Below, one piece after another: positions 23,748-34,438 of a stretch of 38,370 bases of DNA. This DNA comes from Monoraphidium neglectum (lineage: Eukaryota > Chlorophyta > Chlorophyceae > Sphaeropleales > Selenastraceae). Location: NCBI RefSeq assembly GCF_000611645.1, contig NW_014013513.1, forward strand, positions 1,060 to 39,429, in the 5' to 3' direction. The notes under the pieces are model-generated. The model searched no databases, was not told where the DNA came from, and saw only the letters and a program-made list of their open reading frames with translations. Within the stretch, counting starts at the first letter, position 1. Every line of letters starts with the position of its first letter. The position numbers were made by a program, and so were the translations under genes.

Positions 23748-23757
23748 GCGCGTGCAG

Positions 23758-23847
23758 GGCGCGGCCCACAAGCTGCGCAAGGAGGCTGACAAGGCAGCGG
23801 CGGCCTTCAAGGGCCGGCTGTGCATGCGCGCACATGCAGCGTACTAG
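23758..23847 (+). other. Possible extra 3' exon of the kinase gene
   Basis: If 23703-23757 is spliced out as a 55-nt GT-AG intron (it contains CACTAAG, which resembles a branch site), the kinase reads on in phase through GAAHKLRKEADKAAAAFKGR to a TAG at 23845-23847, instead of ending at 23747. The added tail matches the coiled-coil composition. The intron would be shorter than the others in this window. Confidence 0.35.
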
Positions 23848-23965
23848 CGGCGCTGCGTATTCTTGGAGGCTCCGGCCAACTGCTTTTGTCTGGGGCACCT
23901 GTTTACATTTGGTCACTTGACAGAGACCTGCTGTGGGGGCACACGCTTTCTATCTGCCGTGCATG

Positions 23966-23990
23966 TCCAGAAAGGAAAACTTTTCCTGGA
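23966..23990. repeat. Short inverted repeat (possible hairpin)
   Basis: TCCAGAAAGGAAAA is followed almost at once by CTTTTCCTGGA, so the transcript could fold into a short stem with one mismatched region. It lies 219 bp past the kinase stop and may be part of its 3' UTR. No function is inferred. Confidence 0.5.
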
Positions 23991-24744
23991 CTGCCTCTGG
24001 ACATGGACGGGTCTAAACACACCCTTTTGGTTAGGGATGCCAGCTTGGGGGGTGCTGCCGCGGACCCGCCGCCCTGTTTCGCAGTGCCGCGCGAGCCTAC
24101 GATCCTTGCGTGGCGCTGCAGCCCTGTTGAGATGCACACTCGCTTCCTTTTCTCCTTCTCCTATCCTTTGTACCAGTTTGAAGGCCTTTACGGGGTCCTG
24201 ATGCAGCAATTGTCCTGGCCTTTGTTGCATCCTCAGGGCAGGCAAGCCTGCTTCCCCTAGGGTTGTTTCCAGGAAGCCTTGAGGGAAGCCGCAGCACTTT
24301 GAAGTGGGGACAGAGCCGCTGCCAAGCGCGGCTCAGCCCCTGCTCCATTTTGGCGCGTTCACATCAGGCCCTGCAAATGCCGCCACAGCACTGCTGGGGC
24401 GCTCGCTCGCTTCGTTGTTGCTGCTCAGAGAGGGTTTTGATATCTGACAAACACTTCGCGATGATCCATCTTTTGGGGTCTTGAGGGCAGGCAAGCGCCC
24501 TTGGCCTGATTGCAGGGAAGCCTGTGGAGTAGCAGGGCGCGGGGCAGAGTGGCAGCTGAACGTTCCCCAACCCCCGTTTTGTGTTGGTGCTTGAAGTCTG
24601 GCCTGCGCATGCGCGGCAACATGGGTGGTGCCATTCCTGCATGCGTTGCTGCCTTCCTGGATGCCGAGTCATCCAACTGGTGCAGCCCTTCAGGAACAGG
24701 CAGTCGACTTTGCACTGTGAAATGTGCCAATATATGTCAATTCA

Positions 24745-24749
24745 TTACA
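24745..24749 (-). terminator. TGTAA polyadenylation-type motif
   Basis: TGTAA on the minus strand, about 380 nt past the stop of the PaaK-like gene, a distance usual for green-algal 3' UTRs. Confidence 0.35.
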
Positions 24750-25130
24750 GACAGACGAAGTAGACCAACGGTATGAGACTGTATGAAGTTACTATTTACG
24801 TTTGATTGAATCAGCCGGGGTTTCTGCGGTGCCACGGGAAGGTGACGTGGCCCGGCTGCTGGACCAGGCAGCGGCAGCAGAGTGCACTGCGCACAGAGGT
24901 CGAAGCAGCCAGTGAAAAAGTGTCAGAATATGGTTTCACAATTTTGAAATCAGCATCTCTGCTTGACATATACAAGCGTAGATTTCAAGGTTTATAGCGG
25001 TAGCAGCAAGGCCAGTGTGCCCATACAGCCAGGCGCTGTTGTGAGGTGAGGGTCCCACCCTACCAGCTGCAGGCTGTTGGTGATGCGCACAGGCGGCCCG
25101 CCCGCGTCAATGAGCATCAGATCAGTGTCA

Positions 25131-28100
25131 TCACGCCAACGTGTAGCGGTGCTTCACCCCGACAGGGAACCACTCAGGGTCCCCCTGCTCGTGCAGCTTC
25201 ACCAGCGGCAGCTGCGCCTCGCGCGGCACGTAGGCCGCATACTCGCTGCTCAGCCGCAGCAGCACACGCCGCACGGCGCGCGCGACGCGCGCTGCGAGCG
25301 CGCCACTGGCCTCCACGCCCCGCGCAACTTCGACCCGCAGCCCCAGCCGCGGGTTGTGGTCCGAGTCCTCCTCCACGTAAAGAACAAACTTCCCGGTGAG
25401 AAGATCTGCCAGCCTCCCCTGCCCTGCCTCTCCCTCCTGTCCCTCAACGCCACCAACGCCATCATGGACGCCGCCGTCGCCATCGTCCTCGCGGTCGTCG
25501 CCGCCGCCGCCCTCCAGCGCGGGCATGACCTGCTCCACGTACACATTGGCGCCGTACAGGGAAACCGCCCAGAAGCTGCGGCCAAAGACCCACACAAACG
25601 GCTGCCGTCGCACGGGGGCGCTCCTGCGGGACAGCACGCGCGCATAAATGTGTGCGTATGTGCGTGTGTGTGCGCGCGTGTGTGTGCGTGTGTGTGCGCG
25701 TGTATGTGTGTGTGTGTGTGTTTGTGTGTCGGAAGTTGTCCAATGGTGCGAGTCAACGTGCGTGCAGTTCGGGAACGGCGGGCAAACATGCAAGGAAGCC
25801 CATTGAACCACCACCACCAGCATGTGTGGTGCGGAAGGATGCTGCGCCACCGCCCATTTGCCTCCCTGCGGTGCGCCCGTCTCTACTTGTCACGCCCGAC
25901 CGCGCATCTTTGCCGGCCCAAACGCCACTCGAAACAAACTCCTGCTAGGCATGCACACCTCTCATCTGCCAGGGGGTCAAACCCGCGTTTTCCAAGGAAC
26001 AGCATCATCTCATCAAAAGACACCACGCCGCCAGCGTCCCCGATGCTGTACCGCACCAGCGGCGCGCCGCGCAGGGCGCAGCCGCCGCCGGCCGCGGCCT
26101 CGGAGAGTTGCGCCGCGCGGCCGGGGCCGGGTAGGGATGTCACGAGTATGGTGCCGTCGTCCTCCCGCAGCTCCAGCAGCCTGGGGGTGGGGGGTGCGCC
26201 GCAACTTGTTTGCGTGCAGCTTTGCTGCCTTTGTCAACATTGAGCTCGCAGACGATGGCCAGAAGCAGTAAGGTTTTGAAACCGCTGGTGTCGAGGGGGA
26301 CCCGTGATATGACATCTGGGGCACAACAGGGGCAGAAAAGGCAAGGGGAGGAGTGGCTGAAGGCGGAGGAAATATTGGGCTGGGCGTGGGGAAGGTGGGC
26401 AGGGGTTGCTGCTCGCCTGTTGTGAGGGTCGTACTGGGCGAGCGTGGGCAGGCGGTCACGCCCGAGCAGCTGCCGGGCAGCTTCCGGATAATCTGAGAGC
26501 CACTTGCGGATGAGGGCACTCAGGGGGGTCTCCTGGGCAATCACACCTTTGGAGCATTTGACAGGGGGCGCGGGGCGGGCAGATTCAGATGAATGGCGGG
26601 GACGAGCAGGATTGGGACCAATGCAGCAGAAGCAACATAAATGGAAGCGTCTGCCTTGGTCGTTTGCACCCGTTGCTGCACATGCCCACCTGCGTCTGCT
26701 GTCCCGTAAATCGAGGCGATGGAGCGGTGGGGCTCGGCGATGCCGGCGCGGGCCGCCACCAGGGCCCGCCACTCCTCCGAAAATACCTCCCCAGCCAGGA
26801 CCTAACGGGGTGTGTGATGTGCTAACAGTGATACATCACGTGATGCAGGAAGAGGGGATGTCACGTGATGAGGAATGTTGGGGCTTTGCCAAGGAAACAT
26901 GCGTGCGAGGGGCAAGTGAGCTTGAGGTTTAAGAGGCCGTGCCCGAGGCGTGAGCAGCCCAGCCCCTGCAGACGGTCTGCAACCGTCCTTGGGCAACCCA
27001 AACTTGTGTGGCACCTAAACGCCACATGTTTCAAAGCCTCACATGACCCTGTTGCTGCTGTTCATCACACACTCAACCCACCATTTTGAGTGCGTACCGC
27101 CCCCAGTCAACCCCCCTGGCCAAGCCCTCGTCGATGACGCCCTTCACAAAAGGGGGGTAGCTGCGCACGCGCACAGAACAGCAGGGTTTGAAGTGGGCCC
27201 GGGAAAAGCGGCTCAGTGGAAGAGAGGAGAGCGCGGCTTTTGTGGCTGGCACAGCAGCGCCGAGCGACGAGCAGCGGCTCAGGCCAGCCGTCACAGCTCA
27301 GCAGCGTGTCCTGGTGACGCAGGCCTAGACGGCCCTCCTTGGCTCTTTCAACGCTGCGGAGATGTGGGGCCTGCAACATCTGCATGCCTGTGTCAAACCC
27401 TTCCCAACTTCCCCGGCGGTGCCCCTATTCCCGCCCCCACCCCAGGATGATGGTCTGGTCGCAGCTGGGTCCCAGAGACTGGATGATCTGGAGGATCTCG
27501 GATGGCTTGTTGCCCTGCAACGCATTTGAGAGGTGGGGCGGGGCAGGCCAATGGTGCGCTGAGACACGGACGTGGGCCTGGAATCTGCAGGGGGGCAGCC
27601 TTTGAGTGTGCAAGACTAGGTGCACAAAACATGGTGATGGCGGCGACATCGGCAGGAGATCAGGGCAAAGCGACGGAGCAGCATGGCAAACAAAGAACCA
27701 GTCCAACAGCTGCGCGCCGACACAGGGCCTGGTCGCCTTCTCACGGGTGTGGTGACGACGAGGCGGTACCCCTTGAGTGACAGCAGCCGCAGGCACAGCG
27801 TCGTGAACACGCCGCCCACCCTGCAAGCCGGGAGGCGGCGGGGCGGCGTTGAGCAGGTCTGGCCGTGGCGGCCGAGTCCCAGGGGCAGGCCGTTGCTCTA
27901 GCCGTGCAACTTGGGTGGCTTGCTTGCGCAAGTGTCAGCTGCGCGTTACGGGCGGTGCAGGGGCGCAGGCAGGAGCTTGCGCACGCTGCTGAGGGGCGCA
28001 CGCTGTGCGGTGATGCGGGTTTCCTCACCAGGATCCCAGGGGCAGCACCACAACGCACAGGGAGCTGCGCTGGTGGCAAAAGAAGGAGTCGCGCAGCACC

Positions 28101-28943
28101 TGGGTTGTGGGGGGCGGCAATGCGGGGCTTGATGACAGTCCACATGTCACCCGCGTATGTGTTGTGTGTGCGTGTGTGTGTGTGTGTGTGTGCGCGCGGG
28201 CGCGCGCAGTGTGATTTTTGTGTGTGCTGTTGCGCCCGTGTGTGTTTGTGTGAACGCGTGTATGTGCGCGCTTGAGCGTACGTACGGTGCGGCCAGGGTG
28301 TGCCAGGCATGCAGGCCGAGGCGCAACGCCACCGGCAGTGCAGGGGTAGCGGGTCCAAAGTATAGAGCAGATGGCCGCTAGAAGAGATTTTGCCGCCGCA
28401 TCGGAGCTATTAACGCCGCCTTGTCACCCGTGTGCAGGCAAACCTCAGCGCGCGCGCGCCCCCCACTTCCCCACTGCCCCTCAGGGGCGTCCCAAAAGGA
28501 ACGCGTGCGCGCGCGCCCCGCCTGCCTGCTCGAAGCGCGCCGCGACCTCCGCCTCGTCATCCACGCTGCGCGCCCAGGGGGTGGGCTGCCCCGAGGAGCC
28601 GCTGCTGAAGTGCACAAAGTCCGCCCCCGACAGGGCGCCCCCCCAGCAGCGGCGCGCCAGCGGGAAGCGGTGGAAGTAGTTGCCCTGAGTGGGGGGAACG
28701 CCAGGCAGGTCGGCGCTGTTATGGGACGCAAGGCGGTGGGACAGCTCTGCATGGTGCTCCATTCTCCAACAAGCAGCGCTGACCGGGGGGGAGGGGGGCG
28801 TGTGACCGGCAGATCGATGAGTTCAGTTGTTTCAACGGGCTTGCCAAGCGGTGACCGCCTGTTGGCATGCACATGCGCATACCTTTGTGGTGTAGGCGAC
28901 GTTGGAGAACAGGTCATCATCCGACCCTTGTCCACTGGCACGT

Positions 28944-28976
<33 letters not shown>

Positions 28977-29134
28977 GTCCCGGCCACGAGCTCAGCGTAT
29001 GCAGGCACATGCGCCCGTGCCGCAGCATACAGGGCCGCTGCGGCGCCCAGCGCTGCGGCGGGGCGCGTGCTACCGGCGTCGGGCGACTCTAACTGCAACA
29101 GGTCGTCGAGGGCTGTAGAAATGAAGTGCTCCAT
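25131..29134 (-). CDS. Adenylate-forming enzyme, phenylacetate-CoA ligase/coenzyme F390 synthetase-like
   Basis: Ten exons on the minus strand join in phase: 29134-28883, 28684-28526, 28099-28029, 27820-27745, 27514-27441, 27160-27082, 26801-26690, 26546-26417, 26180-25959, 25623-25131 (TGA). They give 555 residues. Adenylation motifs in order: the P-loop FSSGSSGQPT (residues 110-119), GSWVGGVFTTLCLRLLS, LAGEVFSEEWRALVAARAG, SIYGTADAG (about 267-275), LVRYSIGDAGG, FVWVFGRSFWAVSLYGANVY, and the C-terminal GDPEWFPVGVKHRYT, which is strongly conserved in PaaK-like ligases. Such enzymes activate a carboxylate with ATP; the substrate is unknown. No targeting signal is evident. Oddities: a Gln10 run from a CAG repeat near residue 60, a Gly/Asp/Glu-rich insert in the last exon (coded near 25430-25530), and two introns with GC donors (after 28526 and after 26417), each required by phase and by conserved sequence on both sides. 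Confidence 0.82.
25644..25729. repeat. GT-rich microsatellite in an intron of the PaaK-like gene
   Basis: An imperfect (GT)n tract with GCGT interruptions, about 86 nt, in the last intron (25624-25958). Confidence 0.85.
28155..28265. repeat. GT-rich microsatellite in the GC-AG intron of the PaaK-like gene
   Basis: A (GT)n core at roughly 28168-28191 is followed by degenerate GTGTG/GCGC sequence, all within intron 2 (28100-28525). Confidence 0.8.
28945..28975 (-). repeat. CAG trinucleotide repeat coding polyglutamine
   Basis: Ten CAG codons on the minus strand in exon 1 of the PaaK-like gene, between the N-terminal helix and the first conserved block. Such runs are length-variable. Confidence 0.9.
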
Positions 29135-30234
29135 AATGGTTTCAGAAAACTAAACTGAGATTTTACTGATACCGGTAATCTGGCAACAACCACCAATCCA
29201 CCAGATCGATCGTCTGAACGGCGCGGCAAAACGGTTTCAAGACATGTAAACATCCCAATTCTTTCTCATTAGACGGCGCGCTCCTCCCAAGCAACAGACC
29301 CAACACCGTGGTTGGCAGCTGGTGGCTGGTGACCTTGTTGACGGTGCGGCGAGTGACTGGGATGTCCCATGTGCGTTCATGGGAGCGTAAGCAGACCAAA
29401 TCTGGACCCCATGTTGCAGTTGCTCTCCCAATGTACCATTGAACCCCGCGTAAGTCTAGCACATGTAGAAATCATGGCGTCAGGGTTACTCACATCGCAC
29501 AAGTGCAAGAATGCAAACGGTATGCGTAATCGTCTTTCGTGACAATGGGTCTCAAGTACTTCCTGGTGGCCACCGCAAATCTGAATCGCCGCTTGCACCA
29601 CCCTTAGAATCGTGGGTCAGCTGCTCGCCAGCTACCAAAGAGGGTGTGGGGTGGCAATGATGATCAGCCTCTTATTGGCTGGTGGGCTTGGTACCCGTCA
29701 AGTACTGAGCACAGTGCAGCGTATATTTCAGCGGCTTGGGGCCATCTAATCATGCAGTATTGGGCAAACTAGTCACAGCACAACATGAGCACATTTGAAA
29801 AAAAATGGCAAAGGAGTGACACCTGGGTTGGGGCCGCACTGCCCCAAAGGGGCGTGGCAATTATCCTCGTCCCTTGACAAGTGTGGCAACAACAACAATT
29901 GCTCTGCTGGTCTGCGCAAACATGCACTTCAAGAAGGCGTGCAGTGTGCGGCAATGGACTGGCAGATCGAAGCAGTGCTCCAAGCTGTGTGCGTATGTGC
30001 TGGGAGGGTCGCCTGAAAAGCGCCGGCATGGGGCGACGGCCCTGTTTTGATGCAGAGAAGACCCCCGCACGACTGTGAGTGGCGCAGGATGCGCGTGCGG
30101 GCTGAGCGTTGCCAGGTTATGTGTGGGTCAAACTCGTGAGTGCTGCCAATATGCACCTGTACGTACATGGCACTAGCAAGTCCTGATCATCATCAGCCCA
30201 TGATGGGCTGCTTTATTAGGGCGGAAGATGTTCC
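29135..30234. other. Intergenic region, relatively AT-rich
   Basis: About 1.1 kb upstream of the PaaK-like start and downstream of the secreted-repeat gene stop, both on the minus strand. GC content falls noticeably compared with flanking exons. Minus-strand open frames at 29163-29462 (99 codons) and 29377-29601 have no recognisable domain and are not called as genes. Confidence 0.5.
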
Positions 30235-32967
30235 TCAGGCCCTGTACTTTGATGTGAAGCTGTGCACTGTGTTAGGATCTTCAAACACGTCGAAGATCTC
30301 TGGGACCTGGCAAGCCCCGTCCACGAGGACCAGGGCGGTTTTGGTAACTGTGACAGGGTACGGCAGCGGCACGTTTGGCACGACGACAACGGCGCTCTTG
30401 CCGACTTCGATCGGCGTCGTCACGGCAGCCGACGAGCCCCAGCCCGTGGTGTTGTACGTGCTGCAGTTGAGGACCTCGCGGAACTCAAAACCGCTCCGGA
30501 ACACCGACACGACGCCCAGCGCGCCAGCAGCGAGGCCGACGTTCTTGATGGTAATGCGGAACTCGGCCGTGCCGGCGGCTGTCCGCTTGGCCTTGCTGCT
30601 GGTGACCAGAAATCCCGGCAGGGGCTGGGGCAGCACCTTGTAGGTGAAGGTGATCTTGTTGTCAACGTCCTCGTCAGCCTCGGCCGTGGCGCAGTCTGCA
30701 CGTTTGGGGTGGGCGGGCATTGGGGCCACCAGCTTGGGTACACAGCAGGCCGCGCGCGTGGGTAGTGATAAGGTCACACACATTGTTGATGGTGAATGAG
30801 GGAGATATCAACAACAAGGGGCAGGGAAGTGGGCTTGCAGAAGTGCTTGCTGGGTTGCAAAGCCAAGCACCTGCAACCAACCAGGTTGATCATGTTCTGT
30901 TGACGACTGTAGAAAATCCAGTCATCATCTGCAGCCCCGCCCCGCCTTTACGGGCCGGCACCACCCCGCCTGCGCCCCGGCCACGCACCACGCTCATCCC
31001 CTTGCACAGCAAGGCAGCGCCCCTGCCCTCTTTCCGCACGCCTCCGCATCCACAAGCCCACCTCCGTCCACAAAGCCCACAAGGGTCTTCTTGCCAGGCG
31101 TGGCCGGGGCCGGGATGCCCTTGACCGTGAAGGTCTTGGACTTGCCAAGCGGCGCAATCGTGTCGCTCTTCAGGGCCGTGGAAACGTCCGCTGTCGCATT
31201 GCAACTAGGGACGAAGGGGCTGCCGAAGGGCACTGACCAGAACTTGATGGCGCCGAGTTTGCCGGGCAGGGTGCCCTGGTTTGACACGCTCATCTTGACG
31301 CCAAATGTTTGGGCCGCCGTGGTTGCGCTCCAGTAGACGCCCTCGTACCTGCATGCACAGGCGCGCCGCCGGGACCGCGTGTCAAGCGAGGGGTGGGTGA
31401 ACAAGGCTTGTGGGTAGTAGCAGCGGTTTATGAGTGTTTGCTGCCAGCGGCTCTCGTGTGCCGTCTGTTGTGCATGCATCAGAGCCCGGGCGTGGCATTG
31501 CTGTGCCACGCACGCAGATACGGCACATGGGATTACCGTGTCCTCGATGCATGTGTGTGACTGACGGCCTTGCAGGGGCCTTGCAGGTGTCTAGCAGTTG
31601 CACACCAGCTCAAGGGCATCTGGCAATTGCTGATACGATTAGTGACACCACCGCACCTGCCATTCTTGGCCCACACAATCTTGTCGAAGCTTAGGTCGGG
31701 GATGGGCGCGGGGGTGACCGTGTATGGAACGGTGACCTGCGCAAGGAATGGCGTGTGTGCGTGGACGAAGGGCCTGATGGGGGAAGAGCAAGGGCGCGAG
31801 CGAGCAAGAGCACGTGATAGCGCGTGCGCGCGAGAGCACGAGAGAGCCCACATACGGGAGTGCGCAAAAGTGCGCATGCGAGGGAGTGCGAGGGTGCAAG
31901 AGAGGGGCGGGGGGGTGTTGATGCTAGCAGGTCAGTGCAAGACAGGGGGAGTGCAGGACAGGGAGGCAGGGCAGCCGGCCTGATGTGCGTGCTTGCCACA
32001 CAGCACAGCACATGGAGTAGTATGAGACGCACAGCCTTGGCTGGATGAAATTGGTGCTTTGGCGCATTGCGCTGCGCGCTGGCGCACCCGGCCTCAAGCT
32101 CGAGGAAGAAGGTGGTGAAAGGGAGCTTCAAAAACCAGCACGCCTACCCAGCGAAACCCACCCTTTTCAGCATTCACCTGGTATCTTCTGCCAGTGCCAT
32201 CCTCGTTGTAGTACAGTTCGCATTTACTGTCGATAAGCACGCGAAGCGCGTGCGGCCCCGCAGCTTGCGGCGCCTTGACCTTGTTGATGGCGACCGATTT
32301 GCTGGTAAAGGCTTTGACACTCGGCACGCGAGCCTTGATGTCGCCACTGGGCCCTGAGCAATTCTGCAGCACGGGCTGGTCCGCCCACAGCTTCGCACAC
32401 GCGCAAGCGCCGGCGGCGGAGCAACGGGGCAGGGGGGGATGATTGCGTTGATGGTGGGTAAAGGATAGCAGGAGTTTCGAAGACCTGGCGCAGGTAAACA
32501 ACACATGCGCACAGCTCTTGTACCAGGTGACCTCGCTCACAGCTGGGCGGCAGCCGCAGCTCAGCACAAATGTTGAGGCACGCATGTGAGCCGGCTCCAG
32601 GCCTCTACGCGATATCAGGCTGCTGAGCCCCAACGCGGCCTTCTTGCATGCAGCGCCGCCTCTTCAGCCTATCGCGTGGCCTCCCCGCCCGCCAGGCAGC
32701 CAGAAAATCGTGGCCCACATGGTTTAGACTCACCTGCAACTCAACGGCGGGCGAGCTATAGCCAAAGGAGTAGACATCAAAGGAGGCTGTGAATATCCCG
32801 CCGACGACGGGGAACCGGGGCGTGGTCTTCAGACCCGACACAGTTGGCTGTGCTAGCGGGTCAACAGCAGCAGTGGCCGGGGCGGCCAGGGCCAGGAACA
32901 GCAGCAGCACTCCCAGCAAACAGCGCCCTGCCATTCCTTTGCAGGTGTATGCCGCCATCACTTGCAT
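30235..32967 (-). CDS. Secreted protein with three related beta-rich (Ig/CARDB-like) repeats
   Basis: Five exons on the minus strand join in phase: 32967-32734, 32390-32178, 31736-31657, 31348-31062, 30695-30235 (TGA). They give 424 residues from ATG 32967, or 413 from ATG 32934. The N-terminus holds a clear signal peptide: GRCLLGVLLLFLALAAPATAA with cleavage likely after ATAA. The rest shows three copies of one pattern: a strand pair, a strand ending in an aromatic or cysteine-containing segment (LWADQPVLQNC; IKFWSVPFGSPFVPSC; VSVFRSGFEFREVLNC), a Ser/Lys-rich strand (SKSVAI; GKSKTFTV; GKSAVVVV), then a strand ending in a VLIDS, VGFVDG or VLVDG-type turn. Two copies open with a TV or TF strand such as VTVPYTV or ITFTYKV. 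Likely extracellular or endomembrane. I do not recognise a named family; CARDB-like adhesion domains are the nearest analogy. Confidence 0.68.
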
Positions 32968-33090
32968 GGTGCCTCTGCTTGCTGCGCTTCCTCGCCCTGG
33001 GTGAGTTTGGAAGAGTAGGTTGCCAGGGAGAGTGGCCCCAGGTGCCGGCACATCAGCGTGCCTGTGGCGGCTGTTCATGACCTGAGAATG

Positions 33091-33100
33091 TTTTATTATA
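33091..33100 (-). promoter_or_regulatory. TATA-like sequence upstream of the secreted-protein gene
   Basis: The minus strand reads TATAATAAAA about 124 bp before the first ATG at 32967, inside an AT-rich island in otherwise GC-rich DNA. Position suits a TATA box with a ~95-nt 5' UTR, but there is no transcript evidence. Confidence 0.35.
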
Positions 33101-34385
33101 CTATTCGAGTCCATGGGGATAGCGTGGGGGCCTGCCTAGTTTTCTTAAACTTCAGCTCTGTGACCGCGGCCCGGCCACGGGTGCAACGCCTTGTCAAGTG
33201 CAAGGCTTGTGATACAAATCATGCGCAGTGGTGATCGTACAGGATCAGACCCCGGTCACAACCGAGACGATGCCTGGCGAGGCTGCATGCACCTTACCTG
33301 TCAGACGGGTGATGAACGTCCGAACGCAGCTACAGGGCCGCTAATCAGGAGAATTAAAACAGTGAAATCAGCTTGTGGACGCTGCGGCCAAACTTGCAAT
33401 AGACGCAGATAGCCATGTCACTCCGCGGGCACCCCCTCGCTCACTTGCGGCCAGGAGCCACGGACCCACGAGCTGTGGTGCGACAAGGGTCCAGCAGGTG
33501 TCGCAAGGGCGGGCTTGACCCATTCATGCGCCTGAACACACGCAAACGCTTGTTGATGCTTGAAATGGGTACGGGCAGGGATACCCCACTCGCTTTGTGC
33601 ACACCGCTGCATGCCACATCTGCCATGTGGGTGTCTACGGTGGTGGGCTCCTCCAGTCACCACAGGGTAACGTCGTGCTCTTCACTGCATGCATGCGACT
33701 TCGGTGATTTCTCTTGGAAGCACGTTGACCTCCTGACAAGTGCTGCACCGCTCACCTGCGCGTGACCGTTCGGAGGGAGCGGGGCGTGCGGGCCCAATGG
33801 CAGGTCAGCCTGCGAGGCGGTTGCATGTTCTGTGTTCCCACTTACTCTGCGCTGCTTGTGCGAAAGCCGCCAATCCTTGACTTACTGAGTTTGGGTTACC
33901 GTCTTTGGCATTGTTGGGAAACAGCGGAGCCATGTGTGACGTTTGCGACCCCCCCATGCAGCTCTGATGCAGCTCGAGTGCAAGCTGCAGGGTGCTGAAG
34001 CGGAGCGCAATGCACCGCGAACTCACATCCATGCTGATGTTTGAGACCTGGGGTTGTAAAATTCGTCAAGTCCAAGTCATCATCGCAGACAAGTGACGGG
34101 TGTTAGGGGCATGTGAGAGAGCAAAATGGAGAAAGGGGCGCCGCATACACGAGGAGGCACAGCACACCAAGCACTCCTTGCAACGGATGCCTACATAGTA
34201 AGGGTGACGTGCGACCGCACCCCCGGCACGCGCCGCAAGCTGCGTGTAGGCATGCGCTGTGCTCACCGTGCTGGGGGTGGCAAAGGCACTGGCACCCATG
34301 TGCCAGTTTGTTCGAGATGAGGATTGCACAAGGCGGATCTGGGAAGTGCTCCTAGCTGATAGTGTGAAGGACACTAAAGCATCAG

Positions 34386-34421
34386 GTATGATACGGTACT
34401 CAAGTATGATACCGTGCTCAA
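34386..34421. repeat. Tandem 18-bp direct repeat
   Basis: GTATGATACGGTACTCAA (34386-34403) is followed directly by GTATGATACCGTGCTCAA (34404-34421), identical at 16 of 18 positions. The pair ends 14 bp before the target-site duplication of the transposon. Confidence 0.85.
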
Positions 34422-34435
34422 GGGTCCTACGAGGC

Positions 34436-34438
34436 TCA
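34436..34438. other. Target-site duplication, left copy (TCA)
   Basis: TCA flanks the left terminal inverted repeat and recurs at 35095-35097 after the right one. Confidence 0.7.

Larger units (their letters stand above)
23848..25130. other. Intergenic region between two convergent genes
   Basis: About 1.3 kb of mixed composition. It contains a near-perfect inverted repeat at 23966-23990 (TCCAGAAAGGAAAA facing CTTTTCCTGGA), a 13-bp direct repeat AGGGCAGGCAAGC at 24235-24247 and 24484-24496, and a minus-strand TGTAA at 24745-24749. A 146-codon open frame at 23820-24260 has no recognisable motif and is not called. Confidence 0.5.
32968..34435. other. Intergenic region with candidate promoter of the secreted-protein gene
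   Basis: About 1.5 kb between the divergent secreted-repeat gene and the transposon. It holds a TATA-like sequence at 33091-33100 and an 18-bp tandem duplication at 34386-34421. No coding exon or structural RNA was recognised. Confidence 0.5.

Noticed and set aside
23820..24260. A 146-codon plus-strand open frame after the kinase gene
   Set aside because: No domain, no splice partner and no conserved pattern. It probably lies in 3' UTR or intergenic DNA.
24235..24496. 13-bp direct repeat AGGGCAGGCAAGC as a possible element boundary
   Set aside because: No inverted termini, no target duplication and little similarity beyond 13 bp.
25644..28265. Regular GT-rich tracts as a possible CRISPR or other array
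   Set aside because: They are simple intronic dinucleotide microsatellites without spacers.
29163..29601. Two overlapping minus-strand open frames of 99 and 74 codons upstream of the PaaK-like gene
   Set aside because: The composition looks almost protein-like, but the frames disagree, no family is recognisable and no splice joining was found.
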